Shown: in pieces, positions 1 to 8,812 of the stretch | Layout: the number at the start of each line of letters is the position of its first letter | Numbering within the stretch: position 1 is the stretch's first letter | Source: Pelagibacter sp052048135 | Lineage (GTDB): Bacteria; Pseudomonadota; Alphaproteobacteria; Pelagibacterales; Pelagibacteraceae | Reading direction: 5' to 3' | DNA length: 64,000 nucleotides | NCBI RefSeq assembly: GCF_052048135.1 | Contig: NZ_JBNAIM010000002.1 | Coordinates: 248,001-312,000, forward strand | Notes under the pieces: model-generated | The model's input: the letters and a program-made list of their open reading frames with translations, nothing else | The model's database searches: none | What the model was told of the DNA's origin: nothing | Made by a program: the position numbers and the translations under genes

Positions 1-507
1 GTTAGCTGGGAAGACTATAACAATACAGTTGAAAAGTTGGCAATTCAGATAGAGGAAAGTGACTATAAGCCAACAATATTGATTGGAATTATGCGAGGTG
101 CTGCTCCAATGATTGATGTACTTAGTAGAATTTTTAAATTGAAATGCGCTTATCTTGCAGTTGAGTCTTACAGCGGAAAAGGTGTGGAGGATGAGCAAGG
201 AGATATTGTATTTTCAAGGGAAATGAGCTCTATTGCCCCTAATATGGGGGGAAGAATTTTATTGTGTGATGATCTATCTGATACAGGAATTACATTCAAC
301 AAAAGTATTGATTGGTTAAAAAAATATGAACCAATTAAAGGTAAAATTGAAGATATTAAAACAGCAACATTGTGGAAGAAAAAAAAATCCACATTTAACC
401 CGGATTTCTGTGCAATCAAATTAAATGCTGACCCTTGGATTGTGCAACCCTTTGAAATTTACGAAGAAATTAGAATAGAAGAAATTAAAAAAAAACATAA
501 AAAATAA
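1..507 (+). CDS. Phosphoribosyltransferase (purine type), 5' end outside window
   Basis: Transfers phosphoribose from PRPP to a base, most likely a purine, in nucleobase salvage. The frame is open from base 1 (VSWEDYNN...), so the true start lies upstream and the TTG at 37 is not the start. Nucleotides 252-291 encode ILLCDDLSDTG, the acidic PRPP-binding loop of type I phosphoribosyltransferases. The protein is short, as in the xanthine/hypoxanthine group, and ends in a Lys-rich tail. Two nucleobase permeases follow within 4 kb, which supports a salvage role. The exact base cannot be told from sequence. Confidence 0.82.
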   Translation, partial: VSWEDYNNTVEKLAIQIEESDYKPTILIGIMRGAAPMIDVLSRIFKLKCAYLAVESYSGKGVEDEQGDIVFSREMSSIAPNMGGRILLCDDLSDTGITFNKSIDWLKKYEPIKGKIEDIKTATLWKKKKSTFNPDFCAIKLNADPWIVQPFEIYEEIRIEEIKKKHKK

Positions 508-534
508 AAAAGGCGATCTAAAAGACCGCCTTTT
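508..534. terminator. Bidirectional intrinsic terminator
   Basis: An inverted repeat pairs AAAAGGCG with CGCCTTTT around an inner TCT/AGA pair and an AAA loop. The A and T flanks give a U-tract on either strand. It begins directly after the stop codon of the phosphoribosyltransferase and lies between convergent genes, so it can end transcripts from both sides. Confidence 0.8.
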
Positions 535-560
535 AAAAAATTTAAATATATCTCTATAAT

Positions 561-1844
561 TTATATAGCAAAACTTATTACACTTGCTATAGCAATAATC
601 CAAATAGCAGGATTTGTATCAAATCTACCTGTTACAAGTTTTACTGCAGCGTATGAAATAAATGCCAATGCAATTCCATGTGATATAGAATATGTAAATG
701 GCATTGCTATCATAGCAAGAACAGCAGGACCTGACTCAGATATATCATTCCACTCAATATCAGTTATATTTCTAACAAAAAGTGTTGCAATATATATAAG
801 CGCAGCCCCATCTATTTCTTTTGGTAAGCTTGTTGCAAGTGGACTAAAGAATAAACATAAAAGAAATAGAATACCTATTACCAAAGATGTCATTCCAGTT
901 CTACCACCTGCTTTCACTCCTGCAGCTGACTCGACATAAGTAGTTACAGTAGAAGTACCCATCATGGCACCAGCAACTGTAGACACACTGTCTGATAGCA
1001 TTGCTTTATCAATGTCTTGTATTTTACCATCTCTTCCAATTTTTCCAGAAACATTTGCAACACTTGTTAGTGTTCCAGCTGTATCAAAAAAATCGATAAA
1101 GAATAAAGTAAATATTACTGTTACCATTGAAGCTGAAAGCGCAGCACCTAGATCAAATTTAAAGAGATAAGTCATTGATGGTGGTGCTGATACAACACCA
1201 TAGAAATCTCCTAAACCTGTTACCCAAGCGATTGCACTAAATCCTACAATTCCAATAATTATATTTCCTTTGATACCTTTTTGTTCCATCACAATCATTG
1301 AAACAAAAGCTCCAGCACCAAGTAATAAAAGTGGATTTGATAAATCTCCAAGACCTACCAAAGTTGCTGGATTATCTGCGGTTAATCCCATTATTTGGAA
1401 TCCTATAATTGCTAAGAATAATCCAATTCCAGCTCCTATTCCGAGTTTTAAACTTTTTGGAATTGAGTTTATTAACCAAGCCCTGATTGGTGTTAGTGAA
1501 ATTATCAAGAACACTACACCTGCAACTAATACAGCACCTAAAGCTTCTTCAGGCGTATAATTCATTCCAAGACATACACCATATGCAATAAACGCGTTTA
1601 TTCCCATACCAGGCGCAAGTCCAACAGGCCAAGTCTTTGCGTAGAAAGCACAGATAAAGCAAGCTAGTGCCGTCGCACAAGCAGTTGCGGTAAAAACACC
1701 ACCTCTATCAAAGCCTCCTTCAGACAATATAAGTGGATTTAAAAACATAATGTAAGCCATAGTCAAAAAAGTTGACACTCCAGCCACAACTTCTGTTTTA
1801 AAGTCCGTCTTATGTTGTTTATATTTAAAGTAGTTATCTAACAT
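561..1844 (-). CDS. NCS2 permease, AzgA/PbuG-like (adenine/guanine/hypoxanthine)
   Basis: A cation-coupled purine transporter of the inner membrane. The 427-residue protein has about a dozen hydrophobic segments and AzgA/PbuG-branch hallmarks: an N-terminal TDFKTEVVAGVSTFLTMAYI-type stretch, GLAPGMGINAF near residue 77 and FFIDFFDTAGTLTS near residue 250. The start has a strong Shine-Dalgarno, GGAGG, seven to eight bases upstream, unlike most genes here. Transcription is convergent with the phosphoribosyltransferase. Family assignment is firm; the substrate among purines is inferred. Confidence 0.9.
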   Translation of the reverse strand: MLDNYFKYKQHKTDFKTEVVAGVSTFLTMAYIMFLNPLILSEGGFDRGGVFTATACATALACFICAFYAKTWPVGLAPGMGINAFIAYGVCLGMNYTPEEALGAVLVAGVVFLIISLTPIRAWLINSIPKSLKLGIGAGIGLFLAIIGFQIMGLTADNPATLVGLGDLSNPLLLLGAGAFVSMIVMEQKGIKGNIIIGIVGFSAIAWVTGLGDFYGVVSAPPSMTYLFKFDLGAALSASMVTVIFTLFFIDFFDTAGTLTSVANVSGKIGRDGKIQDIDKAMLSDSVSTVAGAMMGTSTVTTYVESAAGVKAGGRTGMTSLVIGILFLLCLFFSPLATSLPKEIDGAALIYIATLFVRNITDIEWNDISESGPAVLAMIAMPFTYSISHGIALAFISYAAVKLVTGRFDTNPAIWIIAIASVISFAI

Positions 1845-1870
1845 TAGACCTCCATTTTTAAGGTACAGTA

Positions 1871-1932
1871 TTTGATTCGATTCAAAAAATCCTGTTGTAG
1901 TGTGTTCATTTATGAGGAATTGTTACTAATTC
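1871..1932. promoter_or_regulatory. Two inverted repeats in the divergent intergenic region
   Basis: The 147-base gap between the purine permease and the divergent lipoprotein holds TTTGA-N6-TCAAA at 1871-1886 and GAATT-N6-AATTC at 1917-1932. Both could be operators for the permease, whose start is at 1844. No purine riboswitch core is recognisable here. Short palindromes arise often in A+T-rich DNA, so confidence is low. Confidence 0.25.
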
Positions 1933-1991
1933 AATCAAATTTACAACTCTTAGGTTAATTATTTGTCCTTATTTTGTGATACATTTTTAAA

Positions 1992-2294
1992 ATGAATTTA
2001 AAAAATTTATTAGTCATTTTATCAATTTTTTTTATTTTTTCAGGATGCCAAACAATAAAAGAAAAATCAGACTCTATTGCTGAAAAAGAAAATGCAAAAT
2101 ATGGAAAATTAGTTGGGAAAGAGATGAATGATTTAAAAATTGAATTAGGAAATCCTACAGAAGACTACATTAATGAGTCAGGCAACAAGGTATTTGTTTA
2201 TAAAACAAAAAAATATGGAATTCCTTGCGAGAGAAAATTCGAAATTAATCAAAATAATATTATTGAGAGTTTTACTTCGAGTGGGTGTATCTAA
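1992..2294 (+). CDS. Small lipoprotein, possibly SmpA/OmlA-like
   Basis: A 100-residue secreted lipoprotein. Residues 1-18 form a signal peptide ending in the lipobox FSGC, so Cys19 would be lipidated. The mature part has a helical start (KEKSDSIAEKENAKYGKL) followed by LKIELGNPTEDY and strands ending CERKFEI...SSGCI. This resembles the small OmlA/BamE-like fold, with two further Cys that could form a disulfide. It stands alone between two permeases. The function is unknown and the fold assignment is tentative. Confidence 0.7.
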   Translation: MNLKNLLVILSIFFIFSGCQTIKEKSDSIAEKENAKYGKLVGKEMNDLKIELGNPTEDYINESGNKVFVYKTKKYGIPCERKFEINQNNIIESFTSSGCI

Positions 2295-2408
2295 AATAAT
2301 CACCCCAAATTGAACAATAATTTAATAAAAATTCACATTTAATTGAATTAGTTAAATTTTACATTCAAATTGATTTGTTTTAAGGTTAGAAAAACAAACG
2401 GAGGATAC

Positions 2409-3731
2409 ATGGCGTCAAAAAGATCAAATAATAGATCTACAGGTAATCCAAACCAAAAACTTCCAATGAATAAAACTATACCTTTGGGTATACAGCATGT
2501 TCTGGCTATGTTTGCTGGAAATATTACTGTTCCAATTATTGTTGCTGGAGTATTTGGTCAAACACCTGAACAAAAAATATTTTTAATTCAAATGGCATTA
2601 TTTGTTGCAGGGGTAGCAACAATTATCCAAACAATTGGATATAAAGATATTGGATCTAGATTACCAATTATTCAAGGAACAAGTTTTGCATTTATACCAA
2701 TTATGTTGCCTTTTAAAGCAGCAGGATTAGGTGCGGTTTTCACAGCAGCTTTTATTGGAGGTATTTTTCAATTTTTTATTGGTAAAGTTTTAAAACCAAT
2801 AAGACATTTATTTCCACCACTTGTAACTGGAATAGTGGTTTTAATGATTGGATTTAGTTTATTAAAAGTAGGGTTTATGTATGCAGGTGGTGGTGGCTGG
2901 TTGATGAATAATAAGCCTGAATTATTTGCCAATGCTAATCATTTAACAATTGCATTTACTGTTTTAATTGTTTCTTTATTTTTTAATATGAAGGGTAAAG
3001 GAATGATGTCTTCAGCTTCAATCCTTATAGGTATAATTGCAGGCTATATAGTTGCTATGGCTTTAGGAATGGTCAATTATGGTAAAATTTCCTCAGCTGC
3101 ATGGTTTGCTTTTCCAACACCACTTCAGTATGGAATTGATTTTGTGCCTGGAGCTATAATTTTAATGTTGTTCATGTCAATTGTAACAACAATTGAAACT
3201 ATCGGTGATATTAGTGCCACAACAATGGGAGGCGCTAAGAGAGAAGCTACTGATAAAGAATTATCAGGTGGTATAATGGCTGATGGAGTAGGAACTGCTT
3301 TTGGTGCACTATTTAATGCAATGCCAAATACATCATACTCTCAAAATGCTGGACTAGTTGCATTCACTGGTGTTGTAAGCAGACATGTTGGAACAGTTGC
3401 AGGAGTGATTTTAATACTAATGGGTTTATTTCCTAAACTTGGAGGTATTATTGCTGCAATGCCAGAATCTGTAATTGGTGGAGCTGCAATTATAATGTTT
3501 GGTATGATAGCATCTGCAGGAATAAAACTTGTTTCAAAATCGGAAATGAGTCAGAGAAACATGTTAATTTTAGGACTTTCTCTTTCTTTTGGTATCGGAA
3601 TGTCTCTATTACCAGACTTTGTAAAAAATATTCCAGATTTTGGTATAAGTTTAAAGCTTTTATTAACTACTGGATTAATACCAGCTGGATTATTGGCATT
3701 TGTTTTAAATGCAGTAATGGCAAAAAAATAA
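2409..3731 (+). CDS. NCS2 permease, uracil/xanthine type
   Basis: A nucleobase:cation symporter of about 440 residues with a dozen hydrophobic segments. It carries the NCS2 signature around QNAGLVAFTGVVSR (nt 3343-3390), preceded by NTSYS, and ETIGDISATT in the preceding substrate-site helix. The ATG at 2409 is chosen because GGAGG lies 4 bases upstream; the frame is open back to a TTG at 2370, but that start has no ribosome site. Similarity is closest to the PbuX/UraA side of the family. The true substrate (xanthine, urate or uracil) cannot be settled here. Confidence 0.9.
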   Translation: MASKRSNNRSTGNPNQKLPMNKTIPLGIQHVLAMFAGNITVPIIVAGVFGQTPEQKIFLIQMALFVAGVATIIQTIGYKDIGSRLPIIQGTSFAFIPIMLPFKAAGLGAVFTAAFIGGIFQFFIGKVLKPIRHLFPPLVTGIVVLMIGFSLLKVGFMYAGGGGWLMNNKPELFANANHLTIAFTVLIVSLFFNMKGKGMMSSASILIGIIAGYIVAMALGMVNYGKISSAAWFAFPTPLQYGIDFVPGAIILMLFMSIVTTIETIGDISATTMGGAKREATDKELSGGIMADGVGTAFGALFNAMPNTSYSQNAGLVAFTGVVSRHVGTVAGVILILMGLFPKLGGIIAAMPESVIGGAAIIMFGMIASAGIKLVSKSEMSQRNMLILGLSLSFGIGMSLLPDFVKNIPDFGISLKLLLTTGLIPAGLLAFVLNAVMAKK

Positions 3732-3743
3732 TTTAATATAAAA

Positions 3744-3767
3744 CTTGTGGGGATTTATCCCCACAAG
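3744..3767. terminator. Terminator hairpin between convergent genes
   Basis: CTTGTGGGGA and TCCCCACAAG form a perfect 10-bp stem around a four-base TTTA loop. On the minus strand the stem is followed by TTTTATAT, so it fits best as the terminator of the hsp20 transcript. On the plus strand the U-tract is poor, but it may still end the permease transcript. Confidence 0.75.
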
Positions 3768-3778
3768 CAAGGCTTAAC

Positions 3779-4225
3779 TTATTTAATTTCAATAAGTTTT
3801 TTCTTTTTATGCTCAGGAACAATTCTTTCACAAGATATTGTTAAAAGACCATCTTTAAGTTCAGCACCACTCACTTTTACATCATCAGCAATAGTAAATG
3901 ATCTTGCAAATTGTCTTTGAGAAATACCTTTATGGATAATCTCTCCATCAGCATTTTTGTTCTCAGATTTATCAACCTGTTTAGTTTTTACAGTCAATAA
4001 ATTATCCTCAAACTCAACCTCGACATCTTTTTTATTAAAACCAGCTAAAGCAACTTCTATGGCGTAGTTGTCCTTACCAGTTTTTCTAATGTTGTATGGT
4101 GGATAGTTTGACTGCATAGTCATTGCACCATTGCCCAACATATTTTCAAATTGGTCAAACATATCGTCAAAACCTATTGAAAATGGTCTTAGTGAGTTAA
4201 ATATAGATAGATCCTTACTTGTCAT
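3779..4225 (-). CDS. hsp20: Small heat shock protein, Hsp20 family
   Basis: An ATP-independent chaperone that holds unfolding proteins. The 148-residue protein is of IbpA type: N-terminal arm with PFSIGFDDMFDQFE, alpha-crystallin domain from about residue 42 (YPPYNIRK) to 140, including VEVALAGFNKKDVEVEFEDN and the ISQRQFARSFTIADDVKV segment, and the conserved GLLTISCER near the end. A strong GGAGG ribosome site precedes the ATG. An RpoH-like promoter lies 62-91 bases upstream and a perfect hairpin terminator lies downstream, so it is probably a single-gene heat-shock transcript. Confidence 0.95.
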   Translation of the reverse strand: MTSKDLSIFNSLRPFSIGFDDMFDQFENMLGNGAMTMQSNYPPYNIRKTGKDNYAIEVALAGFNKKDVEVEFEDNLLTVKTKQVDKSENKNADGEIIHKGISQRQFARSFTIADDVKVSGAELKDGLLTISCERIVPEHKKKKLIEIK

Positions 4226-4286
4226 ATATATCCTCCTTTTTTAAGCAAGTTTATTTTTGTTAGCCCCATAAGGCGACCAACAAATT

Positions 4287-4316
4287 ATATATGGTAATTA
4301 GTTTAATTTTTTCAAG
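4287..4316 (-). promoter_or_regulatory. RpoH (sigma-32)-type promoter of hsp20
   Basis: Read on the minus strand: CTTGAAA, 13 bases, then TACCATAT, close to the sigma-32 consensus CTTGAAA / CCCCATNT. It sits directly upstream of hsp20, and its spacing matches the groES promoter at 21651-21678. Confidence 0.7.
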
Positions 4317-4325
4317 ATTGTTAAA

Positions 4326-6401
4326 TCAATTTTTTTTTGAAATCTTTAATGCAAATGCATAATCGAAAGCTATCTCTTCAATGGCCCCATCTCGACCTGA
4401 TTTACCACCATGTCCTGCATTCATTTCAGTTTTTAAAAGTAAAAGATTGTTATCTGTTTTAAAGTCCCTTAGTTTTGCAGTAAATTTTGCTGGTTCATCA
4501 AATAACACTCTATTGTCACTTAAGCTTGTAGTAATTAAAATGTGTGGGTAGTCCATTTTTTTTATATTGTTATAGGGTGCATAAGAAAATATATAATCAA
4601 AATGTTCTTTATTATCTTTAGCATTTCCAAACTCATCAAATTCACCAACCGTCAAAGGTAAAGAGTGATCAAGATTGGTAGTAAGAGAATCTACAAATGG
4701 TACGGCCATAATAATTCCTAAGAATAATTGTGGTTCTTTATTTACCACAGCTCCCATTAATAACCCTCCAGCTGAACCACCCATTCCAATTATTTTTTTA
4801 TTTGCGGAGTATTTTTTTTCAATTAAATATTTTGCTGCATAAATATAATCTTCAAATGTATTTTTTTTATTTGTAAGTTTTCCTTCTTTCCACCACTTCA
4901 TACCTTTTTCCATCCCACCCCTAATATGTGCGGTTGCCCAAATTATATCTCTATCAATAAGACTTAGTCTCGTAGATGAAAAACTTGGACTCATAGAATT
5001 TCCATATGAACCATATCCATATAGAAGTAGGTTTGCTGAACCATCAATTTTAGTTTTTTTGTGTCTTGTAATTGTAAGCGGAACCATTCTGCCATCGTGA
5101 GACTCATATTCAACTCTTTCAACAATATAATCATCAGGATTATGTCCAGATGGAATTTCTTGTTCTTTCAAAAGTTTTTTAGATTTTGTTAAAAGATTAT
5201 AAGAATAAACTCTAGAAGGTGTTTTTGGAGAAGAATATCCAATATAAATTTCATCAGTGTTTCTATCTTTTTGTTTTAAAGAAATATTTGGCACACACAC
5301 TTTTTCTTCAGAAAAAGTTAATTCCTCCTCCTTGTCTGTAGAAATATTTCTTACAAATAATTTATCTAATGCTTCTGAAGTCTCTGAACGAATTATCCAA
5401 TTTTTTAAAAATATACAGCCCCCAACAAGGACCTCATTTTTTCCAGTAACAAAAGGTTTCCAATTCTGTTTTTCTAAACTTTCAGAAATATCAATCTTAA
5501 AATCTTCAGCATCTTTATTTGTATGATTATAAAATTTTCCATCCCAAGAATTTACAGAGTACAGAATTCCCTTTTCTCTTTTAATTATGAGTTTTGGTTT
5601 AGGAAGTTTTTCATTTATAGAAAAATAATATTGTTCAGAGGTATTGTGATCTGATGTTGAAATAAAATAATATTTTTCATCTGAACTTATACCTATGCTT
5701 ACTGTGAAAGCTTCACTTTTTTCTTCGAAGATTAATTCATCTTCATCATCAAAATTTCCAATTTTATGCCTAAAAATTTTTCTAGCTCGATGATTGTTAT
5801 CTAGTTTTGAATAAAAAATATATTTATCATCTAAACTAAAAATTATGCTGCCAGATGTTTCTTTAATTTCTTTTGTTACTATTCGATTAGAGGAGATATC
5901 TTTGATAAAAATTGTGTAATATTCAGATCCTTTTGTATCCAAAGAGTATGCCAGAAGTTTATCATCATGACTCACTTCTAAATCACCAACTCCAAAATAT
6001 TCAACTCCTAACTTTTCTTTTTCCTTATCTCCATTCCAGATTTCTTCAACATCCTTAGAATTTATTTTTTTTCTAAGTTTTATCGAGTAGTTTCCTTCAA
6101 CTGTAGTTTTTGTCCAGTAATCATAAGTATGATCTCTATAGGGAAGAGATTCATCATCAAGCTTAATTCTACCTTTAATTTCATCAAATAATTTTTTTTG
6201 TAATGGCTTAGTTTCTTTTAAATGATAATCAGTGAAATTATTTTCTTTAATTAGATATTCTTTTACCTCTGGATCTAACTTATTTTTATCTTTTAAAACT
6301 TCTAAAATATCTTTTTGGTGTATCCAGCTATAATTATCTTCCCAAGTAACATTGTGACAAGATTTTATTTCTGGTTTTTTTCTAAGTTGTGGTACTTTCA
6401 T
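4326..6401 (-). CDS. ptrB: Oligopeptidase B, S9A prolyl-oligopeptidase family
   Basis: A cytosolic serine peptidase that cuts short peptides after basic residues. At 691 residues it has normal family length. The first ~400 residues form the beta-propeller (PYRDHTYDYWT, FYSKLDNNHRARKIFRH) and the last ~270 the alpha/beta-hydrolase domain. The latter contains LLLYGYGSYG, the nucleophile elbow GGSAGG (Ser near residue 543), ITTSLSDNRV around the acid and AGHGGKSGR with the catalytic His. No signal peptide is seen. It starts 16 bases from the divergent J-domain gene, leaving little promoter room. Confidence 0.92.
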   Translation of the reverse strand: MKVPQLRKKPEIKSCHNVTWEDNYSWIHQKDILEVLKDKNKLDPEVKEYLIKENNFTDYHLKETKPLQKKLFDEIKGRIKLDDESLPYRDHTYDYWTKTTVEGNYSIKLRKKINSKDVEEIWNGDKEKEKLGVEYFGVGDLEVSHDDKLLAYSLDTKGSEYYTIFIKDISSNRIVTKEIKETSGSIIFSLDDKYIFYSKLDNNHRARKIFRHKIGNFDDEDELIFEEKSEAFTVSIGISSDEKYYFISTSDHNTSEQYYFSINEKLPKPKLIIKREKGILYSVNSWDGKFYNHTNKDAEDFKIDISESLEKQNWKPFVTGKNEVLVGGCIFLKNWIIRSETSEALDKLFVRNISTDKEEELTFSEEKVCVPNISLKQKDRNTDEIYIGYSSPKTPSRVYSYNLLTKSKKLLKEQEIPSGHNPDDYIVERVEYESHDGRMVPLTITRHKKTKIDGSANLLLYGYGSYGNSMSPSFSSTRLSLIDRDIIWATAHIRGGMEKGMKWWKEGKLTNKKNTFEDYIYAAKYLIEKKYSANKKIIGMGGSAGGLLMGAVVNKEPQLFLGIIMAVPFVDSLTTNLDHSLPLTVGEFDEFGNAKDNKEHFDYIFSYAPYNNIKKMDYPHILITTSLSDNRVLFDEPAKFTAKLRDFKTDNNLLLLKTEMNAGHGGKSGRDGAIEEIAFDYAFALKISKKN

Positions 6402-6417
6402 AAAAAAGAAGAAATAT

Positions 6418-6921
6418 ATGAATATAATAATTTATACACTAGTTATTTTGACCATTTTTTACTTTCTTCTTAAATTTATAAGTAACATTTCTTCAAAAAA
6501 GATATCGAAAGGCCTAAGAATTATTTTAGTTTTAGGATTAATAGTTTTAGCAATTCTATTTGCTGTTGCTGGAAGATTTTTGCTTACTTTACCCCTAACT
6601 TTAGCAAGTTTAGCTTTATTAAAATTAAAAGGTTTATCAATTTTTCAATTAATATCTTTATTTAGACTTATTCAAACCTTGAGAAGATCAGGAAGATTTT
6701 CATTTAATCAGTCTGGTTCAAATAACTCATCCTCTATATCGGTTTCAGAAGCTTATAAAATTTTAAATTTAGATATGAATAAGAAAATTACAAAAGAAGA
6801 TGTAAATAAAGCATACGTAAAGATACAAAAAAAAATTCACCCCGATGTATCACCAGAAACCTCTAGATTGTCTTCAATTGTAAATGAAGCTAAGGATATT
6901 GTGCTAAATGATATTTCTTAA
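6418..6921 (+). CDS. Membrane-anchored J-domain protein (Tim14/DnaJ-like)
   Basis: A 167-residue protein with a hydrophobic N-terminus (about 1-20), a second hydrophobic stretch (about 34-70) and a C-terminal J-domain (about 108-167) with HPD at 141-143. Topology resembles alphaproteobacterial relatives of mitochondrial Tim14/Pam18: membrane anchor first, J-domain last. It would stimulate DnaK ATPase at the membrane. Its stop codon interlocks with that of the convergent glycosyltransferase in a shared TTAA. The target of the chaperone is unknown. Confidence 0.82.
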   Translation: MNIIIYTLVILTIFYFLLKFISNISSKKISKGLRIILVLGLIVLAILFAVAGRFLLTLPLTLASLALLKLKGLSIFQLISLFRLIQTLRRSGRFSFNQSGSNNSSSISVSEAYKILNLDMNKKITKEDVNKAYVKIQKKIHPDVSPETSRLSSIVNEAKDIVLNDIS

Positions 6922-7877
6922 TTTAAAATTTCAATTGTTTTATCAAATATTTTTTGTGGATTTATTTTATTCTTACCAGAAGTATGGTGGCTGACAGTTT
7001 TTTCACCATCTGGAATAATTGGAAACATTTTAGAATTATAATTTCCATAAATTATTGGTGTATCTACCATTAAGGTTATTGTTTTTACATCTAATGCAGC
7101 TGATAAATGACTAAAACTAGAGTCGTTACAAATTGATAAATTACAATTTTTAATTATTGGTAAAATTTCTTTTATTTTTAAATCGTCAAGAGGTACACAA
7201 TTATTCTTATATTTTGAATTGAGTATTTCATTCAATATAATTTGTTCCTCTTTATTTTTACCAGTTGCAAGAAAAAATTTGCAATTTTTAACTTTTGTTA
7301 TTTTATCAATAAAACTCAAAAATATTTTTGATGGTACTCTTTTTGTAGGACCTGAGCCACCAATTCCTAAAAGAATATTAATATCGTTTTTATTTATTTT
7401 ATATTTAGTAATTGTTTGTGAAACTATTGAATTATTGATTTGAATTTTAGGATCATCGTTAACATAAATATTCAATTTATCTTTTAAAAATTTTTTTGGA
7501 GTATCAATAATATGTTGACCAGTTTTATTTAATAAAGGATATTGGAAAATTTCAGGTATACCACAAAGTTTTGCGATCAAATAAAATCTAAGGGACGAAT
7601 TAAATATAAAAATTTTATCAAATTTATATTTTTTTATATAATTTATTAATTTAAAAGTTCCAAAAAAACCTCCATGATTATTATTATTTCGATCTCTTTC
7701 TAGAATTAAAATTTTATCAATATAATTCGTTTCATATAAAAACTGTTCAGCTTTTGTATTTTCCTTGACCAATATACTAATAGGTGAGTTATATTTTTTT
7801 GATATAGCCTTAATAAAAGGTAAAAAAATTACAGTATCTCCAATACCCATTCTATTTTGGATAGCTAATATTTTCAT
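6918..7877 (-). CDS. Glycosyltransferase family 9 (heptosyltransferase-like)
   Basis: Likely transfers a sugar onto LPS core or another cell-surface glycan. The 319-residue protein has the GT9 N-terminal motif QNRMGIGDTVIFLPFIKAI (residues 7-25), LLGIGGSGPTKR near residue 168 and the donor-site segment CNDSSFSHLSAALDVKTI near 250-267. Length is typical of ADP-heptose:LPS heptosyltransferases. No LPS genes adjoin it, though lipid A genes lie at 30-35 kb. Donor and acceptor cannot be inferred. Confidence 0.85.
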   Translation of the reverse strand: MKILAIQNRMGIGDTVIFLPFIKAISKKYNSPISILVKENTKAEQFLYETNYIDKILILERDRNNNNHGGFFGTFKLINYIKKYKFDKIFIFNSSLRFYLIAKLCGIPEIFQYPLLNKTGQHIIDTPKKFLKDKLNIYVNDDPKIQINNSIVSQTITKYKINKNDINILLGIGGSGPTKRVPSKIFLSFIDKITKVKNCKFFLATGKNKEEQIILNEILNSKYKNNCVPLDDLKIKEILPIIKNCNLSICNDSSFSHLSAALDVKTITLMVDTPIIYGNYNSKMFPIIPDGEKTVSHHTSGKNKINPQKIFDKTIEILN

Positions 7878-7926
7878 AAGTTATTTATAAACTTTACTAA
7901 TCATTTTTTTTATATAAATTTTTATT

Positions 7927-8811
7927 ATGACAAAAATAAGTGGGATATTCGCAGCTTCAATGTCAGTGCTTAATCCAGATTTAAGCCTTAACATTGAAAA
8001 AACAATAAATCATGCCGAAAATCTCATTGATCAGGGTTGTCATGGAACAGCAATTTTTGGAAGCACTGGACAAGCTCAGTTAATTCCAATTTCAGAAAAG
8101 ATCAAGCTATTAAATATTCTTTCAAATTCAAAATATAAAGACAAACATTTAATTGGAACTGGAATGAATTCATTAAATGAAACAATTAATTTTTTAAAAA
8201 TATCACTCTCATTAGGTTTTAAAAAATTTTTGATTATGCCACCTGCTTATTACAAATATCAAGATAAGGATGTAATAAATTTTTATTCAAAAATCGTTGA
8301 TGCTGTACCTGAAAGTGAAATAGTGTTGTATAATTTTGAAAAATTGAGTGGTTACAAATTTAGCATTGAATGTGTTGAAGAACTTGTTAAGAAATTTCCT
8401 GAGCAAATAGTTGGAGTAAAAGATAGTTCATATAATTTATTTGAAAATTTAAAGCTAGATAACTTTTCAGTTATGCCAGGTTCTGAAGCAAAATTATTAA
8501 AAGGTTTAGAACATGGTTGTTCAGGAATTATAACAGCTACTTGTAATGCCACTTCACAGCTTGCGCGGAGCGTATATGATGATTTTATAAATAATAAAGA
8601 TCAGTTAAATAATCAAAAATTAATTGATGTAAGAGCTGCTTTTGAAAAATATAATTTAATTTCATCACTTCATACATTCTTTTCTAAAGATGATGAGATT
8701 TATAAAAATTTGTTACCACCTTTAAGTCTCTTAAATACTTCAGATGAAAAACAACTTATGCAAGATCTAAAAGATCTTAATTTTAAATCAAATTCACAAC
8801 AGGCAGCTTAA
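7927..8811 (+). CDS. Dihydrodipicolinate synthase / N-acetylneuraminate lyase family aldolase
   Basis: A class I aldolase that forms a Schiff base with pyruvate or a related keto-acid. The 294-residue TIM barrel has the early IFGSTGQAQ (equivalent to GTTGE in DapA), VLYNFE with the catalytic Tyr, VGVKDSS with the Schiff-base Lys near residue 166, and VMPGSEAKLL. The GTTGE Glu is replaced by Gln, so lysine synthesis is not assured and sugar-acid or hydroxyproline-type breakdown is possible. The CFA synthase gene starts 1 base after its stop, indicating cotranscription. Confidence 0.85.
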   Translation: MTKISGIFAASMSVLNPDLSLNIEKTINHAENLIDQGCHGTAIFGSTGQAQLIPISEKIKLLNILSNSKYKDKHLIGTGMNSLNETINFLKISLSLGFKKFLIMPPAYYKYQDKDVINFYSKIVDAVPESEIVLYNFEKLSGYKFSIECVEELVKKFPEQIVGVKDSSYNLFENLKLDNFSVMPGSEAKLLKGLEHGCSGIITATCNATSQLARSVYDDFINNKDQLNNQKLIDVRAAFEKYNLISSLHTFFSKDDEIYKNLLPPLSLLNTSDEKQLMQDLKDLNFKSNSQQAA

Positions 8812-8812
8812 A

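Noticed and set aside
2370..2408. Upstream TTG start for the uracil/xanthine permease
   Set aside because: No ribosome site there, whereas the ATG at 2409 has GGAGG at the right distance and fits family length.
4226..4286. RNA thermometer (ROSE-like) in the hsp20 leader
   Set aside because: A GTTGGTC/GGCTAAC stem-loop can be drawn, but it does not pair with the Shine-Dalgarno, and the ROSE anti-SD motif is absent.
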